From Bulleidia extructa W1219 (lineage in GTDB: Bacteria > Bacillota_I > Bacilli_A > Erysipelotrichales > Erysipelotrichaceae), in contig NZ_ADFR01000016.1 in NCBI RefSeq assembly GCF_000177375.1, positions 62,001 through 126,000 of the forward strand: a DNA stretch of 64,000 nt, in the 5' to 3' direction. This document shows positions 42,902 through 52,178 of this stretch, piece by piece; position 1 is the stretch's first letter, and every line of letters begins with the position of its first letter. A program made the position numbers and the translations under genes. Below the pieces are notes generated by a model. The model did not search any database. It saw only the letters and a list, made by a program, of their open reading frames with translations, and was not told the origin of the DNA.

Positions 42902-43223
42902 TTGAATTTACCTCCTCTTTTTTCTTTTTTAAATTATCACTGACTGTTTTGCTTGCCTTTGATATCGCTGAAGAAACTTTATCATGAATGGAATCTAAAC
43001 TTTTACAATATTTCACCGTGGTATCCAAAGGAGCTTGTGCTTTTTCAAGACTTTTATCTACCAACTTCATCGTCGGTTCCAATTGAATCACCGTTTTATT
43101 GATAGATTCTAATAAGGTAATCAATCGCTTTAAAACCATACAGAGAAACAACAAAACCACAACTCCTAAAATCGGTAGTAATTTTGCGCATACCAGTTGT
43201 AAATCATTTAATAATGCATCCAT
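42885..43223 (-). CDS. DUF948-like membrane protein
   Basis: 112 aa. One N-terminal membrane helix (about 13-33) is followed by an amphipathic helical region with repeated (V/I)...L..SLxxA patterns, typical of the DUF948/YtxG group. Function unknown; often paired with a YtxH-like protein as here (17-nt overlap). GAGGTAAG lies before ATG 43223. The operon is DUF948-YtxH-like-ccpA, driven by a promoter with an overlapping cre-like site. Confidence 0.7.
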   Translation of the reverse strand: MDALLNDLQLVCAKLLPILGVVVLLFLCMVLKRLITLLESINKTVIQLEPTMKLVDKSLEKAQAPLDTTVKYCKSLDSIHDKVSSAISKASKTVSDNLKKKKEEVNSNDQQE

Positions 43224-43243
43224 ATAGCTTACCTCTAATTACC

Positions 43244-43272
43244 ATTATAATAAGACTTGTAAACACTTTCAA
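43244..43272 (-). promoter_or_regulatory. Promoter of the DUF948-YtxH-ccpA operon with overlapping cre-like site
   Basis: Minus strand -35 TTGAAA (43267-43272), 17-nt spacer, -10 TATAAT (43244-43249). The plus-strand 14-mer TGTAAACACTTTCA (43258-43271) differs at one position from the cre form TGTAAACGCTTTCA and covers the -35 box and part of the spacer, a repression geometry. Confidence 0.65.
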
Positions 43273-43314
43273 TTATATGTAATGAAAATCATTAAAACAT
43301 TTTCAAAACCACAT

Positions 43315-43338
43315 CAAAAAAAGAGGATCACTCCTCTA
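43315..43338 (-). terminator. Terminator of the 43336-44037 gene
   Basis: Minus strand AGAGGA and TCCTCT with a 4-nt loop and a T7 tail; the first stem base overlaps the stop codon. Confidence 0.75.
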
Positions 43339-44037
43339 TTTCTTCGTCTTTTCAATCACAGTGGTTGAATCTTCTGCATCTTCTAATTCATCATCAAATA
43401 AATTCAGTTGAGGAAAACCATCATTTTCAGCTTCATACATAGTATCTTCACTAGATGCTTTGCCATAAACTTGATCACGAGCACTCAAAATGTCATCTAA
43501 AGAAAATTCAGGGATTTCATCATCCATTACCCCATCATTCATAAACGTTTCCGAAGATTCTTCTTTTACTTCTTCCTTTACATCGTAAATAGGATTGTTT
43601 TCTTCCGTACCCCACATAGGCGAAAGTATGGTTGTCACATTTTCCATATGTTTCTTTTTTTCTCTTTCATTTAACTTTGAAGTGGTTGATTTCAAAGCAT
43701 TAACATCCTTTTCATCCGCTCCGAAAATAGGACTAATCACCGGTTGAAATTGATAATCAAAGGATTTTGCCATAACTGATTTACGACTTTCTTTTTTCAC
43801 ACGCTTAGCAACAGAACTACTCGACTTTCCAGCATCATCAATTGTAATATTTGGAAAAGATGGTTTAGGAGCTTCCACTACTTTTTCCTCTGGTACTGAA
43901 TCGATTGCCTTTTCTTCTACCGGAACAACAGGTATCACAGGTTCTTCCACTACTTTTTCTTCTTTTTCAACCCTCTCTTTTTCCGTTTCTTCTGGTATTT
44001 CATCTTCAAACAATAAATTTTGTATTTTCTTAATCAT
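43336..44037 (-). CDS. Acidic disordered protein with two SPxxG motifs, unknown
   Basis: 233 aa, no signal or membrane helix, low-complexity Glu/Val/Pro-rich N-terminal half (about 10-65), strongly acidic C-terminus. Two short similar motifs stand out, VISPIFGADEK (about 101-111) and ILSPMWGTEEN (about 140-150), each with SP-aromatic-G-x-E/D, like repeated docking sites. Function unknown; a cytoskeletal or divisome adaptor is speculation. The start is probably ATG 44037 (AAGGA upstream); a TTG at 44049 is possible. A TTTACA-17-TAGAAT promoter precedes it. Confidence 0.6.
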   Translation of the reverse strand: MIKKIQNLLFEDEIPEETEKERVEKEEKVVEEPVIPVVPVEEKAIDSVPEEKVVEAPKPSFPNITIDDAGKSSSSVAKRVKKESRKSVMAKSFDYQFQPVISPIFGADEKDVNALKSTTSKLNEREKKKHMENVTTILSPMWGTEENNPIYDVKEEVKEESSETFMNDGVMDDEIPEFSLDDILSARDQVYGKASSEDTMYEAENDGFPQLNLFDDELEDAEDSTTVIEKTKK

Positions 44038-44069
44038 AGAATCCTTCAATCCTTCCTATGTACTTTATT

Positions 44070-44098
44070 ATTCTAGTCTATATTTAAAAACTTGTAAA
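44070..44098 (-). promoter_or_regulatory. Promoter of the 43336-44037 gene
   Basis: Minus strand -35 TTTACA (44093-44098), 17-nt spacer, -10 TAGAAT (44070-44075). It lies 9 nt before the preceding gene's end. Confidence 0.65.
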
Positions 44099-44106
44099 AG
44101 AGAAAA

Positions 44107-44739
44107 TCAATCTCCTTCCTGTTGATCAATATTCTTTTCTTTTTCCTCAATTGAATCATTTCTAAATAAATCTTCAATACGCCCTTCTTTCGGTAATTTT
44201 TTTTCGAAAAGAGGAATAATGTCGGCTATGTATTTTTTTCGATTTGATTTGATCAATTTCTTTCGTAAAGCATTTTCATCTTTTTGTAAGCTTTGAGAAA
44301 TTTGAACCATGGCCTTTATAATCGCCTTTAATTCCACCTTTTCACAAACACTGGTTCCAATAAAAGCAGGACTTTCATATACTAAATAATATTTTTTATT
44401 GGACAGTTCTTCATAAAAAACACGATAACTTTGTAGACGATGATAGACATCCATATAATTTCCTTCAAAATTGGGCTTTTTAATCCATGATTTTGGATGC
44501 TCAAATAAAATGGATGAAAGATTTAATGTCATTTGAAACTTGGTTCCTTGATGATCTAAAACATAGCTATAATCCGTTGATTCAAAACGCCCAATCGAAC
44601 TGGGAATATAAAAATGATAGGAACTTCGAAAAACATTACTACCTGAGCTTGTTAAGGAAGGTATATCCCGGCTTAAATGGATGTCCGAAGAACAAGCCGC
44701 CATCATGCAAGCCATAAAAAGCAGGATTATTTTTTTCAT
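44107..44739 (-). CDS. Lipoprotein of unknown function
   Basis: 210 aa. The signal peptide MKKIILLFMACMMAAC ends in a lipobox MAAC (Cys16). The mature part starts with Ser/Thr-rich linker, then a beta-rich domain and a charged helical tail. Not recognised. The ATG lies 9 nt past the trmB stop; no real ribosome site is present, and a TAAAAT 6 nt before the ATG overlaps the trmB stop, so it may be leaderless or coupled to trmB. Confidence 0.7.
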   Translation of the reverse strand: MKKIILLFMACMMAACSSDIHLSRDIPSLTSSGSNVFRSSYHFYIPSSIGRFESTDYSYVLDHQGTKFQMTLNLSSILFEHPKSWIKKPNFEGNYMDVYHRLQSYRVFYEELSNKKYYLVYESPAFIGTSVCEKVELKAIIKAMVQISQSLQKDENALRKKLIKSNRKKYIADIIPLFEKKLPKEGRIEDLFRNDSIEEKEKNIDQQEGD

Positions 44740-44748
44740 ACTTCTATT

Positions 44749-45399
44749 TTACCGTATTTTTTGAACAACACAGCGATAAATTGGTTGTCCCAGATCCATA
44801 AAGCGTCGTTCATATTCTGTAATGGCATCTTCCGGATGTTCCTTTCTTCGGTAATCTACAGAAACCTCTACTAATCTAAAGCCGGCTGCATTAAAATAAA
44901 CTAAACTGTCTTCAAATAGACCTTTATTATCAGTTTTCATAATTATTTCACCATCATCCGCTAAAATCACCCGATAACGTTCTAAAAACTTTTGAGAACT
45001 TAATCTTCGTTTGTGCGTATATTTTTTTGGCCAAGGATCGGAAAAATTCAAGTGTAAATAGTGAATTTCTTTAGCTTCAAACCACTTTAGAACTTGATCA
45101 GCATCGCCTAAGACAAAAATTTTATTATAAAAAGATTCCGAATTTTCTTCATAACTATATCGGGCTGCCATCGCAATAGCTGGCGCTTCTTTTTCAATCC
45201 CAACCCATGCGTCTTCAGGATATAAAGCTGCCATTTGATTCAAATAGTTTCCCTTCCCTGTTCCAATTTCTAAATGAAGTTTTTTACCATGAAGTTTTCG
45301 CTTCCAATTTCCTTTTAAAAACTCAGGATCTTGTAAAATCAGATCCGGATGGTCTTCAATCCAGGGAATAGCCCATTTTTTGGTTCTCATTCTTGCCAT
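44749..45399 (-). CDS. trmB: tRNA (guanine-N7-)-methyltransferase
   Basis: 216 aa. It methylates G46 in the tRNA variable loop. SAM-binding LHLEIGTGKGNYL, the family motif NFSDPWPKKYTHKRRL and C-terminal TEYERRF are diagnostic. AGGAATG precedes ATG 45399. It is 27 nt downstream of pnp, past a terminator hairpin, so may depend on read-through or a weak own promoter. Confidence 0.93.
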   Translation of the reverse strand: MARMRTKKWAIPWIEDHPDLILQDPEFLKGNWKRKLHGKKLHLEIGTGKGNYLNQMAALYPEDAWVGIEKEAPAIAMAARYSYEENSESFYNKIFVLGDADQVLKWFEAKEIHYLHLNFSDPWPKKYTHKRRLSSQKFLERYRVILADDGEIIMKTDNKGLFEDSLVYFNAAGFRLVEVSVDYRRKEHPEDAITEYERRFMDLGQPIYRCVVQKIR

Positions 45400-45411
45400 A
45401 TCATCATTCCT

Positions 45412-45438
45412 AATAAAAGAGAAGGTTAAGCCTTCTCT
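45412..45438 (-). terminator. Terminator wrapped around the pnp stop codon
   Basis: Minus strand AGAGAAGG (45431-45438) pairs with CCTTCTCT (45418-45425); the pnp TAA lies in the loop. A T-rich tract follows. Confidence 0.75.
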
Positions 45439-47624
45439 TCTTTCTTCTTTCTAAAGACACGCGTTTCACCCTCTATTTTTTGAGGTTTAAAAGACTTACG
45501 TGGTGTTTCCACATACCCTTCGGGCTTTTCCAAAAGCTCTTTAGCAGAAACCTTCACTTTGCCGGTTTCATCCACTTGAATGACTTTCACCCGAATATGA
45601 TCACCCACACGAACTTTATCCTTAATGTTTTCAACCCGTTCCCAAGATAATTGAGATACATGTAATAAAGCATCCACACTACCAAATAAGTTCACAAACG
45701 CAAAGCTTTCTCTCACATCGGTGACACAAGCCTCATATATTTCACCAACCTTGGCTTCTTTGATTAAGTTTTCAATCATTTCTTTCGCTTTGTCAATCAT
45801 TTCTCGATCCATGTGATAAATGACACAAGATCCATCATCTTCAATATCAATCTTGACATCTTGACAAGATTCAATGATCTTGTCAATCATTTCACCACCC
45901 TTACCAATCACAATGCGGATCTTATCCACAGGAATGATCAGACGATCCATCTTAGGAGCCCACTTTGATACATCAGGTCTAGGTTCAGCAATACAAGCTT
46001 CCATATTATCCAATATTTGCATACGACCCTTGTGAGCTTGAGCTAAAGCCTCTCGTAAAATATCTTGTGAAATCCCTGTTACTTTAATATCCATTTGTAA
46101 GGCAGTAATCCCTTCTCGTGTACCGGCTACCTTAAAGTCCATATCGCCATAATGGTCTTCCATACCTTGAATATCCGTCAATACGGAGTAAGTATCTCCG
46201 ACTGTGATTAGACCCATTGCGACACCGGCAACCATGGCTTTAATAGGGACACCAGCCGCCATTAAAGACATGGTCCCAGCACAAATAGAGGCTTGTGAAG
46301 AAGATCCATTGGATTCCAAAACTTCCGCAGAAGTACGAATAGCATAAGGAAATTCCTCCTCACTTGGTAACACTTGTGCTAAAGCTCTTTCTCCTAAAGC
46401 ACCATGACCGATTTCACGACGACCAGGAGAACCCATACGACCCACTTCTCCCACAGAAAATGGTGGAAAGTTATATTGGTGCATAAATCTTTTTTCTTCT
46501 TCCATGCCTAAATCATCCATCATTTGAGCATCACTTAAGGGACCTAGTGTTGTCACCGAAAGAACTTGAGTTTCCCCACGGGTAAATAAAGCAGAACCAT
46601 GTACACGAGGCAATAAATCGACTTGACTATCCAACGAACGTAACTCATCTAAAGCCCTGCCATCCGGCCGAATCTTATCTTGTGAAATCAGGCGGCGAAC
46701 TTCATTTGCTTCAATTTCAACACCATACTCACGAGCTTGTTTCATCGCTTTATTTTGATCCGCTTCTGATTCATATGCCCACTCAGAGACCCCTTGAACC
46801 ATTTCTTCAATAAGAGCATCAATAGTGGCATAACGTTCTAACTTAGCTTTAATGGAAACGGCTTCTCGAATCCGTTTTGCACCCTTTTCATCAATATACG
46901 CCTTAATCTTTGAATCAATCTCGTAAAGAGTCACTTCCATCTTTTCCTTAGCACAGCTTGCAATCACTTCTTCTTGAATTTCACAAAGCTTCTGAATCGC
47001 TTCATGACCAAATTGCAAAGCAGCCAACATCGTTTCTTCCGAAACCTCTTTTGCTCCGGCTTCCACCATGTTGATAGCTTGTTTTGTACCTGCCACTGTC
47101 AAGTGAAGATCTCCTTTGGCATTCTCTTCTACACTAGGATTAATTAAAAACTCACCATTGACACGAACCACTTGAACCCCAGCTACTGGCCCATTAAAAG
47201 GAATATCCGATATGCAAAGAGCTAAAGAAGAACCAAATAACGAAGCCATTTCACTACTGGCATCCGGATCATTGGATAAGACCGTATTCACCACTTGCAC
47301 TTCATTACGGAACCCTTCCGCAAACAACGGACGAATAGGACGATCAATCAGACGCGCTGTTAATGTTGCATGTTCACTTGGTCGACCTTCTCTTCTTAAG
47401 AAACCGCCAGGAATCTTACCTGCCGCATACATTTTTTCCTGATATAAAACTGTTAACGGGAAAAAATCCGTATCCTTTGCTTGAGAACTAGCGGTTGCTG
47501 TGGAAAGAATCGTTGTATCGTTATAGCGAACAACGACAGATCCACCCGCTTGTTTAGCAATTTCACCATTTTCTACTGTAATTGTCTTTCCAAAAAAAGA
47601 CCAACTTTTCTTAAACTTTTCCAT
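45426..47624 (-). CDS. pnp: Polyribonucleotide nucleotidyltransferase (PNPase)
   Basis: 732 aa 3'-5' phosphorolytic exoribonuclease. Two RNase PH domains are separated by a helical domain; the second has the FTRGETQ and GRREIGHG active-site motifs. A KH domain ([13 protein letters not shown], about 559-571) and an S1 domain ([12 protein letters not shown] to VKVSAKE) follow, with a basic tail. The start is ATG 47624 with GGAGAAAAG upstream. The rpsO gene is not adjacent, unlike the common rpsO-pnp order; the FtsX-type ABC pair lies between them. Confidence 0.95.
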   Translation of the reverse strand: MEKFKKSWSFFGKTITVENGEIAKQAGGSVVVRYNDTTILSTATASSQAKDTDFFPLTVLYQEKMYAAGKIPGGFLRREGRPSEHATLTARLIDRPIRPLFAEGFRNEVQVVNTVLSNDPDASSEMASLFGSSLALCISDIPFNGPVAGVQVVRVNGEFLINPSVEENAKGDLHLTVAGTKQAINMVEAGAKEVSEETMLAALQFGHEAIQKLCEIQEEVIASCAKEKMEVTLYEIDSKIKAYIDEKGAKRIREAVSIKAKLERYATIDALIEEMVQGVSEWAYESEADQNKAMKQAREYGVEIEANEVRRLISQDKIRPDGRALDELRSLDSQVDLLPRVHGSALFTRGETQVLSVTTLGPLSDAQMMDDLGMEEEKRFMHQYNFPPFSVGEVGRMGSPGRREIGHGALGERALAQVLPSEEEFPYAIRTSAEVLESNGSSSQASICAGTMSLMAAGVPIKAMVAGVAMGLITVGDTYSVLTDIQGMEDHYGDMDFKVAGTREGITALQMDIKVTGISQDILREALAQAHKGRMQILDNMEACIAEPRPDVSKWAPKMDRLIIPVDKIRIVIGKGGEMIDKIIESCQDVKIDIEDDGSCVIYHMDREMIDKAKEMIENLIKEAKVGEIYEACVTDVRESFAFVNLFGSVDALLHVSQLSWERVENIKDKVRVGDHIRVKVIQVDETGKVKVSAKELLEKPEGYVETPRKSFKPQKIEGETRVFRKKKEEKA

Positions 47625-47685
47625 CTTTTCTCCATTTTTCAATTACTGTAATAGTACCACAACCAGCCCTATTTTCATACTTTCC

Positions 47686-47714
47686 CTAAAAAGTGCCCTT
47701 CATTGGTACACTTT
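47686..47714 (-). terminator. Probable terminator after the FtsX-type ABC operon
   Basis: Minus strand AAAGTG and CACTTT with inner CC/GG pairs and a T5 tail, about 150 nt after the small frame at 47864-47995. Confidence 0.5.
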
Positions 47715-47863
47715 CATTTATAAACATCCCTCCAAAGACTCGTTTAATCAGAATCTCCTTTCTTTTTTATTATGTTAGATTTGCCTTTTAAAATCGTATC
47801 AGCCTTCTTTTTTCTTCATATAACCCTTGCTTGTTTTTACATATTCCACCATAAACAATCTTT

Positions 47864-47995
47864 TCAGTAAATGATTTCATGTGTATTTGACTCTTCTCCT
47901 AAACCGCAGAAAAAGTCAAACATCTTTCTAACATCACTCGCTCCATCTGCATAAAAACATTCATCTTGATATTCTAAACCATCCATGTCATTCAT
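47864..47995 (-). CDS. Small 43-aa frame coupled to the ABC permease, possibly a gene remnant
   Basis: 43 aa, acidic, with two Cys (beginning MNDMDGLEYQDECFYADG). Its ATG overlaps the permease stop (ATGA), and a purine-rich stretch precedes it, so it can be translated by coupling. Just after its stop a second frame (MKSFTEKIVYGGICKNKQGL, about 47773-47882) continues in another register, so both could be pieces of one decayed gene. Not recognised. The 47625-47863 stretch otherwise holds only that piece, a terminator and the weak pnp promoter. Confidence 0.3.
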   Translation of the reverse strand: MNDMDGLEYQDECFYADGASDVRKMFDFFCGLGEESNTHEIIY

Positions 47996-50900
47996 TCCAA
48001 ACTCTTCAAGCTTTCCACCATGTCAATACGATGAATATACCGTTTCATCCACTTAGTCACTAATAAACCAAATAAAGTGGTCCATAGGAAAGAATATACG
48101 AAACTGGGCCATTGAATCCATATTGGAAAAACCAAGTTTTCAACTTGAATGGTTGTCATAATAATCCGATGCAATACCACCCCTATAGGAAGTCCCACAA
48201 AAGAGGCTAATCCCGTCAATAAAATATTTTCTTGGAAAACGTAGCGTTCAATTTCTCTTTTCCGAAAACCCAGTACTTTTAAAGTCGCAATTTCTCGCAT
48301 TCTTTCTGAAATATTTAAACTAATTAAATTTTGCAAGACCACAAAAGCCAGCAACATAGAAGACACAATTAAAACCCAAACAATAGCATTTAACCCCTGA
48401 ATCATTTGATTAAAATTTTCAATCAGTGGTCTAAAAAACTCAATTTTTTTCACATCTGTTCTGGCTAGGATCTTTTTTTCTAAATGAGCGATTGAAACGT
48501 TATCCTTAACCTTTACAAAGATACTATTTTCAACCAGTTTCTCTTGGAAGATTTTTTGATAAGTCCTTGGATTCATCCAAACCGCATTTTGCGTATAATA
48601 AACCGCAATCTTTCGAACAGGTACGGAAAACTTTTTACCCACTTGATTTTCAATTGCGATAATATCTCCTTCTTGAATATGAAATTGTTCCGCTACTTTC
48701 TCGCTTATAATCACACCATCTTGTTCAAAAGATATTTTTTGTTTATGCAAATCTTCTAGTTGATATAAAGATGATAAGTTGGATCCCGAGAATAAACTAA
48801 CACTTTTCTCCTGTTGGTTAAAACTCAGATTAGTGGTGTAATAAAGTCCCTCTTTCACATAATCTATATCTCGATTTTTTTCTAAGTCTTTCTTTAAATT
48901 AGATATCTGACCTTTTGCTTCAACAATACCATCATAATGAAGAATTTTTGTAAATTGAAGATGAACTAAAGAAGTAATCGAATCCCGAATCCCAAAACCC
49001 ATCACCATCAAAGCAGAACACCCTGCTATACCAATTATCGTCATAAAGAATCGTTTCTTGTAGCGAATAAGATTACGAAAAGTCACTTTATGTAAAAAAC
49101 TAAATCGTCTCCAAAGACAAGAAATTCTTTCCAATAAAATGATTTTTCCAACCTTCGGTGCCTTTGGACGCATTAATGAAGCCGGCACTTCTTTAGTATC
49201 CTTATGAATCGCCATCCAAGTGGTTAAGTACATCACAAGCAAAAAACCAATCAATGTCCAAACGATAAACATCCATGGAATTTCCATTTGTAAGGAAGGA
49301 AGAATAAACATCATTTTCCAAGCTTCATAAATAATCAATGGAAAACTAAGCATGCCCAACAAAACACCCAAAACCAATCCTAGTCCCGTTGCACTTAATG
49401 AATAACAAGCGTACTTCTGAAGCAATTGTTTACGTTGATAGCCAAGAGCTCGAAAAATTCCCAGTTCACTTCGATCTTCTTCCACTAAACGCGTCATTGT
49501 TGTCAAACAAACCAGCATCGCCACTAAAACAAAGAAAACAGGGAAGATACGAGCAATGGCTTTCATTTGATCCACCGTATTTTGAAATGTAGCGGAAGCA
49601 TAATGACGAAGACGGTCTAAATACGTCCATTCTCCATTTTCCAGCTGATCAATTTCTTTTTTAGCTTCTATTAATTGATACCTGACTTCTTTTAGTTTTC
49701 TCTCTCCTTCATTGACCTTTTCATAGCTATCTTTTTCAACTAACTGGAGTTGTTTCTGACCGAATCGAAGTTTTTCATAACCGCGCTTCCATTCATTTTC
49801 CTTTTGTTGTAAAACTTTTTTAGCATCTTCCAATTGTCTTCTTCTCAAGTCAAGCTGGGCTATTATCTTTTTTTCTTTTTTTTGAATTTGTTGGAAAACT
49901 TGTTCTAAGGCTTGCTGACCTATTTGTATCTGTTTTATACCTTGAGCAACTTTCTTTAAACCATCTTTCACTCGACTCAATCCTTGTTCAGTTTGATCAA
50001 TGGCTTGTTTCAGACTTTCTTTTTTCTCACTAGCATTATTTCCCTTCAGTGTTTTTAATCCTTGTAAAGCTTTCTGATCTTGCTGAATCAACCCGGATAA
50101 ATAAATTCGTAAAGCCGCTACATTTTTTTGCACATCGAAACCATAACGCTCACTATGAATCCCCGGAATCGTATAGACAGCCGTTTCATCCGGATAACTT
50201 CCCCAAATGGCCTGTTCAGAAGAAATCAATGCAATTAATTGTTCTAAAGTCACCAATTTTTCCAAGACCGGCTTTAATGATTCCAGTTGATTTTTTTGCT
50301 TTTCTAAAAAATCTTTTTGTGTCAATAAAGCATATTTTTGTTGTGATAAAGATTGGAATTGGGCATTTAAAGAAGCCTTCTGTTCTTCAATTTTTTGATA
50401 AGAAGCCTGAATTTGATCCTTGACCGATTTCTCAGATTGTTGAAAAAGATTTTCGTTACTAGATAACTCTTGCTTACCTTTATCTAACAAAGACTTTCCT
50501 TTTCTTAATTCTTTTTCCTTCTGAATCAATACCTGCCTTGATGTTTGTAACTTCTGCTGAACTTCCATTTTCCTTTTAGAAAATTTTGCCCATTCTCTTT
50601 GATAGTTATCCCATCCTGATTGATAATCTTGTAGTGCTTTATCTTTTACACGCTGACCTTCTTCTTTACCTAACTCCATGAGTTTTGGTTTTAAGCTTTC
50701 CTGAATTTTCTTTAATTGATCTTGGTACTCTTTGGAAAACTCATCTGCTCCAAAGTTTCCTTTAAATAATAGATTGACTTCACGATAGCGATTTGCTTTA
50801 AATCCTTCTTCCGGTAAATAAAGATAAGTCGAAATAGCCTGATTTTGCAAAGTGGAATTTTCTTTGGTTTGATTCAGATATAAAGGTGTATTGACCAAAC

Positions 50901-51408
50901 CGACCACCTTAAAACGACGTTTTTTCAAAATAGAATCTTTCTTTTTGATCGTTAAAACATCTCCCAAAGAAAATCCGGGCATAATACCAGAGCCCTTTTC
51001 TGCCAGTATTTCTTGATCATTCTTAGGCAAGCGACCTTCTACCAAAGCAAAACGATTGATTGTTTTTTTCGGATGATAAGAATGAATACGAGTGATTCTC
51101 GTCGTATGAGAACTCATCACCTGAGCATCTTCAAAATAAGCCGCTTCACTTTTTTGAACTTCTTTTTGACGAGCAATTTTATCTAAGTCTTCTTGTTCAA
51201 AACCATAATTGGAATAGATAGTTGCCTGTTTTAAGTTGTACTTTTGATTATACAAAGAAACCGAATGAGCCATAATACCGGCCGAAGAAGAAACACCCAC
51301 GAAGAAAGCTACCCCTATCGCTACAATAGCAACGAGGTTGATATAACGCCCTTTCGTCTTACAAATTAGGCGTCCTAATGATTTCCAAAAGGTTTTATCT
51401 TTTACCAT
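47992..51408 (-). CDS. Large FtsX-type ABC permease with extracytoplasmic coiled coil
   Basis: 1138 aa. An N-terminal helix (about 20-42) leads into a MacPB-like domain, then a very long coiled coil (about 240-600, Gln/Lys/Leu rich). After that come an FtsX domain with three helices (about 640-770), a further helix (about 815-835), a second extracytoplasmic domain and a second FtsX domain (about 1015-1125). This bipartite permease should form a complex with the ATPase at 51402-52103, with which it overlaps by 7 nt. It may sense or move cell-wall material or peptides; no sensor kinase is nearby. GGAGG precedes ATG 51408. Confidence 0.82.
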   Translation of the reverse strand: MVKDKTFWKSLGRLICKTKGRYINLVAIVAIGVAFFVGVSSSAGIMAHSVSLYNQKYNLKQATIYSNYGFEQEDLDKIARQKEVQKSEAAYFEDAQVMSSHTTRITRIHSYHPKKTINRFALVEGRLPKNDQEILAEKGSGIMPGFSLGDVLTIKKKDSILKKRRFKVVGLVNTPLYLNQTKENSTLQNQAISTYLYLPEEGFKANRYREVNLLFKGNFGADEFSKEYQDQLKKIQESLKPKLMELGKEEGQRVKDKALQDYQSGWDNYQREWAKFSKRKMEVQQKLQTSRQVLIQKEKELRKGKSLLDKGKQELSSNENLFQQSEKSVKDQIQASYQKIEEQKASLNAQFQSLSQQKYALLTQKDFLEKQKNQLESLKPVLEKLVTLEQLIALISSEQAIWGSYPDETAVYTIPGIHSERYGFDVQKNVAALRIYLSGLIQQDQKALQGLKTLKGNNASEKKESLKQAIDQTEQGLSRVKDGLKKVAQGIKQIQIGQQALEQVFQQIQKKEKKIIAQLDLRRRQLEDAKKVLQQKENEWKRGYEKLRFGQKQLQLVEKDSYEKVNEGERKLKEVRYQLIEAKKEIDQLENGEWTYLDRLRHYASATFQNTVDQMKAIARIFPVFFVLVAMLVCLTTMTRLVEEDRSELGIFRALGYQRKQLLQKYACYSLSATGLGLVLGVLLGMLSFPLIIYEAWKMMFILPSLQMEIPWMFIVWTLIGFLLVMYLTTWMAIHKDTKEVPASLMRPKAPKVGKIILLERISCLWRRFSFLHKVTFRNLIRYKKRFFMTIIGIAGCSALMVMGFGIRDSITSLVHLQFTKILHYDGIVEAKGQISNLKKDLEKNRDIDYVKEGLYYTTNLSFNQQEKSVSLFSGSNLSSLYQLEDLHKQKISFEQDGVIISEKVAEQFHIQEGDIIAIENQVGKKFSVPVRKIAVYYTQNAVWMNPRTYQKIFQEKLVENSIFVKVKDNVSIAHLEKKILARTDVKKIEFFRPLIENFNQMIQGLNAIVWVLIVSSMLLAFVVLQNLISLNISERMREIATLKVLGFRKREIERYVFQENILLTGLASFVGLPIGVVLHRIIMTTIQVENLVFPIWIQWPSFVYSFLWTTLFGLLVTKWMKRYIHRIDMVESLKSLE

Positions 51409-52103
51409 TCAATTTCCTCCACAGACAGTGGATGTGTGTTTTCTGTATAAGATTGAATCAAGCCGTCTTTTACCCGAATCACAATATCCGCCATTGGACA
51501 AATGGCTTGATTATGAGTGATGATGATGACTGTTTTATGAAATTGGCGGGACATATCCTGCAATAATTGCAGAATTTGTTTTCCTGTCTTATCGTCCAAC
51601 GCTCCCGTCGGTTCATCACACAATAACAAATCCGGATTTTTAACAATAGCCCTTGCAATGGCAACCCGTTGTTGCTCACCACCGGATAATTGTGCCGGAA
51701 AGTGTCCTTTCCGATCTTTCAAACCCACCAAGTCCAATATTTCTTCCGCCTTCAAAGGATGCGTTGATATTTCCGAGGCTAATTCAATATTTTCTAAAGC
51801 TGTCAAATTACCAATCAAATTATAAAATTGAAATACAAAACCAACTTGCAAACGGCGATAATCAGTTAACTCTTTTTCATCCATCTTATGAATGGATTGA
51901 TTACGAACATATACTTCTCCCGAACTTACCTGATCCATCCCGCCAAGAATATTTAATATGGTCGATTTTCCCGCTCCACTATTGCCGACAATAACCGCCA
52001 CTTTGCCTTCTTCAATTGAAAAGTTAATGCCAGCTAAAGCAGGAATTTTTACTTCTCCCATGGTATAAGTCTTCTTAACCTCTTTTAATTCAATCATTTT
52101 CAT
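51402..52103 (-). CDS. ABC ATPase of the FtsX-type system (MacB/LolD-like)
   Basis: 233 aa. Walker A GNSGAGKST, signature LSGGEQQRVAIARAI, Walker B LLLCDEPTGALD and switch His THNQ are canonical for the LolD/MacB ATPases that partner FtsX-type permeases. TATAAT (52110-52115) lies 6 nt before ATG 52103, and there is no Shine-Dalgarno, so the operon mRNA is probably leaderless. ATG 52097 is a second possible start. Confidence 0.9.
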   Translation of the reverse strand: MKMIELKEVKKTYTMGEVKIPALAGINFSIEEGKVAVIVGNSGAGKSTILNILGGMDQVSSGEVYVRNQSIHKMDEKELTDYRRLQVGFVFQFYNLIGNLTALENIELASEISTHPLKAEEILDLVGLKDRKGHFPAQLSGGEQQRVAIARAIVKNPDLLLCDEPTGALDDKTGKQILQLLQDMSRQFHKTVIIITHNQAICPMADIVIRVKDGLIQSYTENTHPLSVEEIEW

Positions 52104-52109
52104 AATTTT

Positions 52110-52115
52110 ATTATA
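52110..52115 (-). promoter_or_regulatory. -10 box of the FtsX-type ABC operon, leaderless geometry
   Basis: Exact TATAAT on the minus strand, 6 nt before ATG 52103, with TTGTGC as -35 at 17-nt spacing. Confidence 0.6.
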
Positions 52116-52178
52116 GGACAGGGTATCAGAAAGCACAAAAAAACCACCATAGAAATAAAGTGAAAACCATTCATTCCA

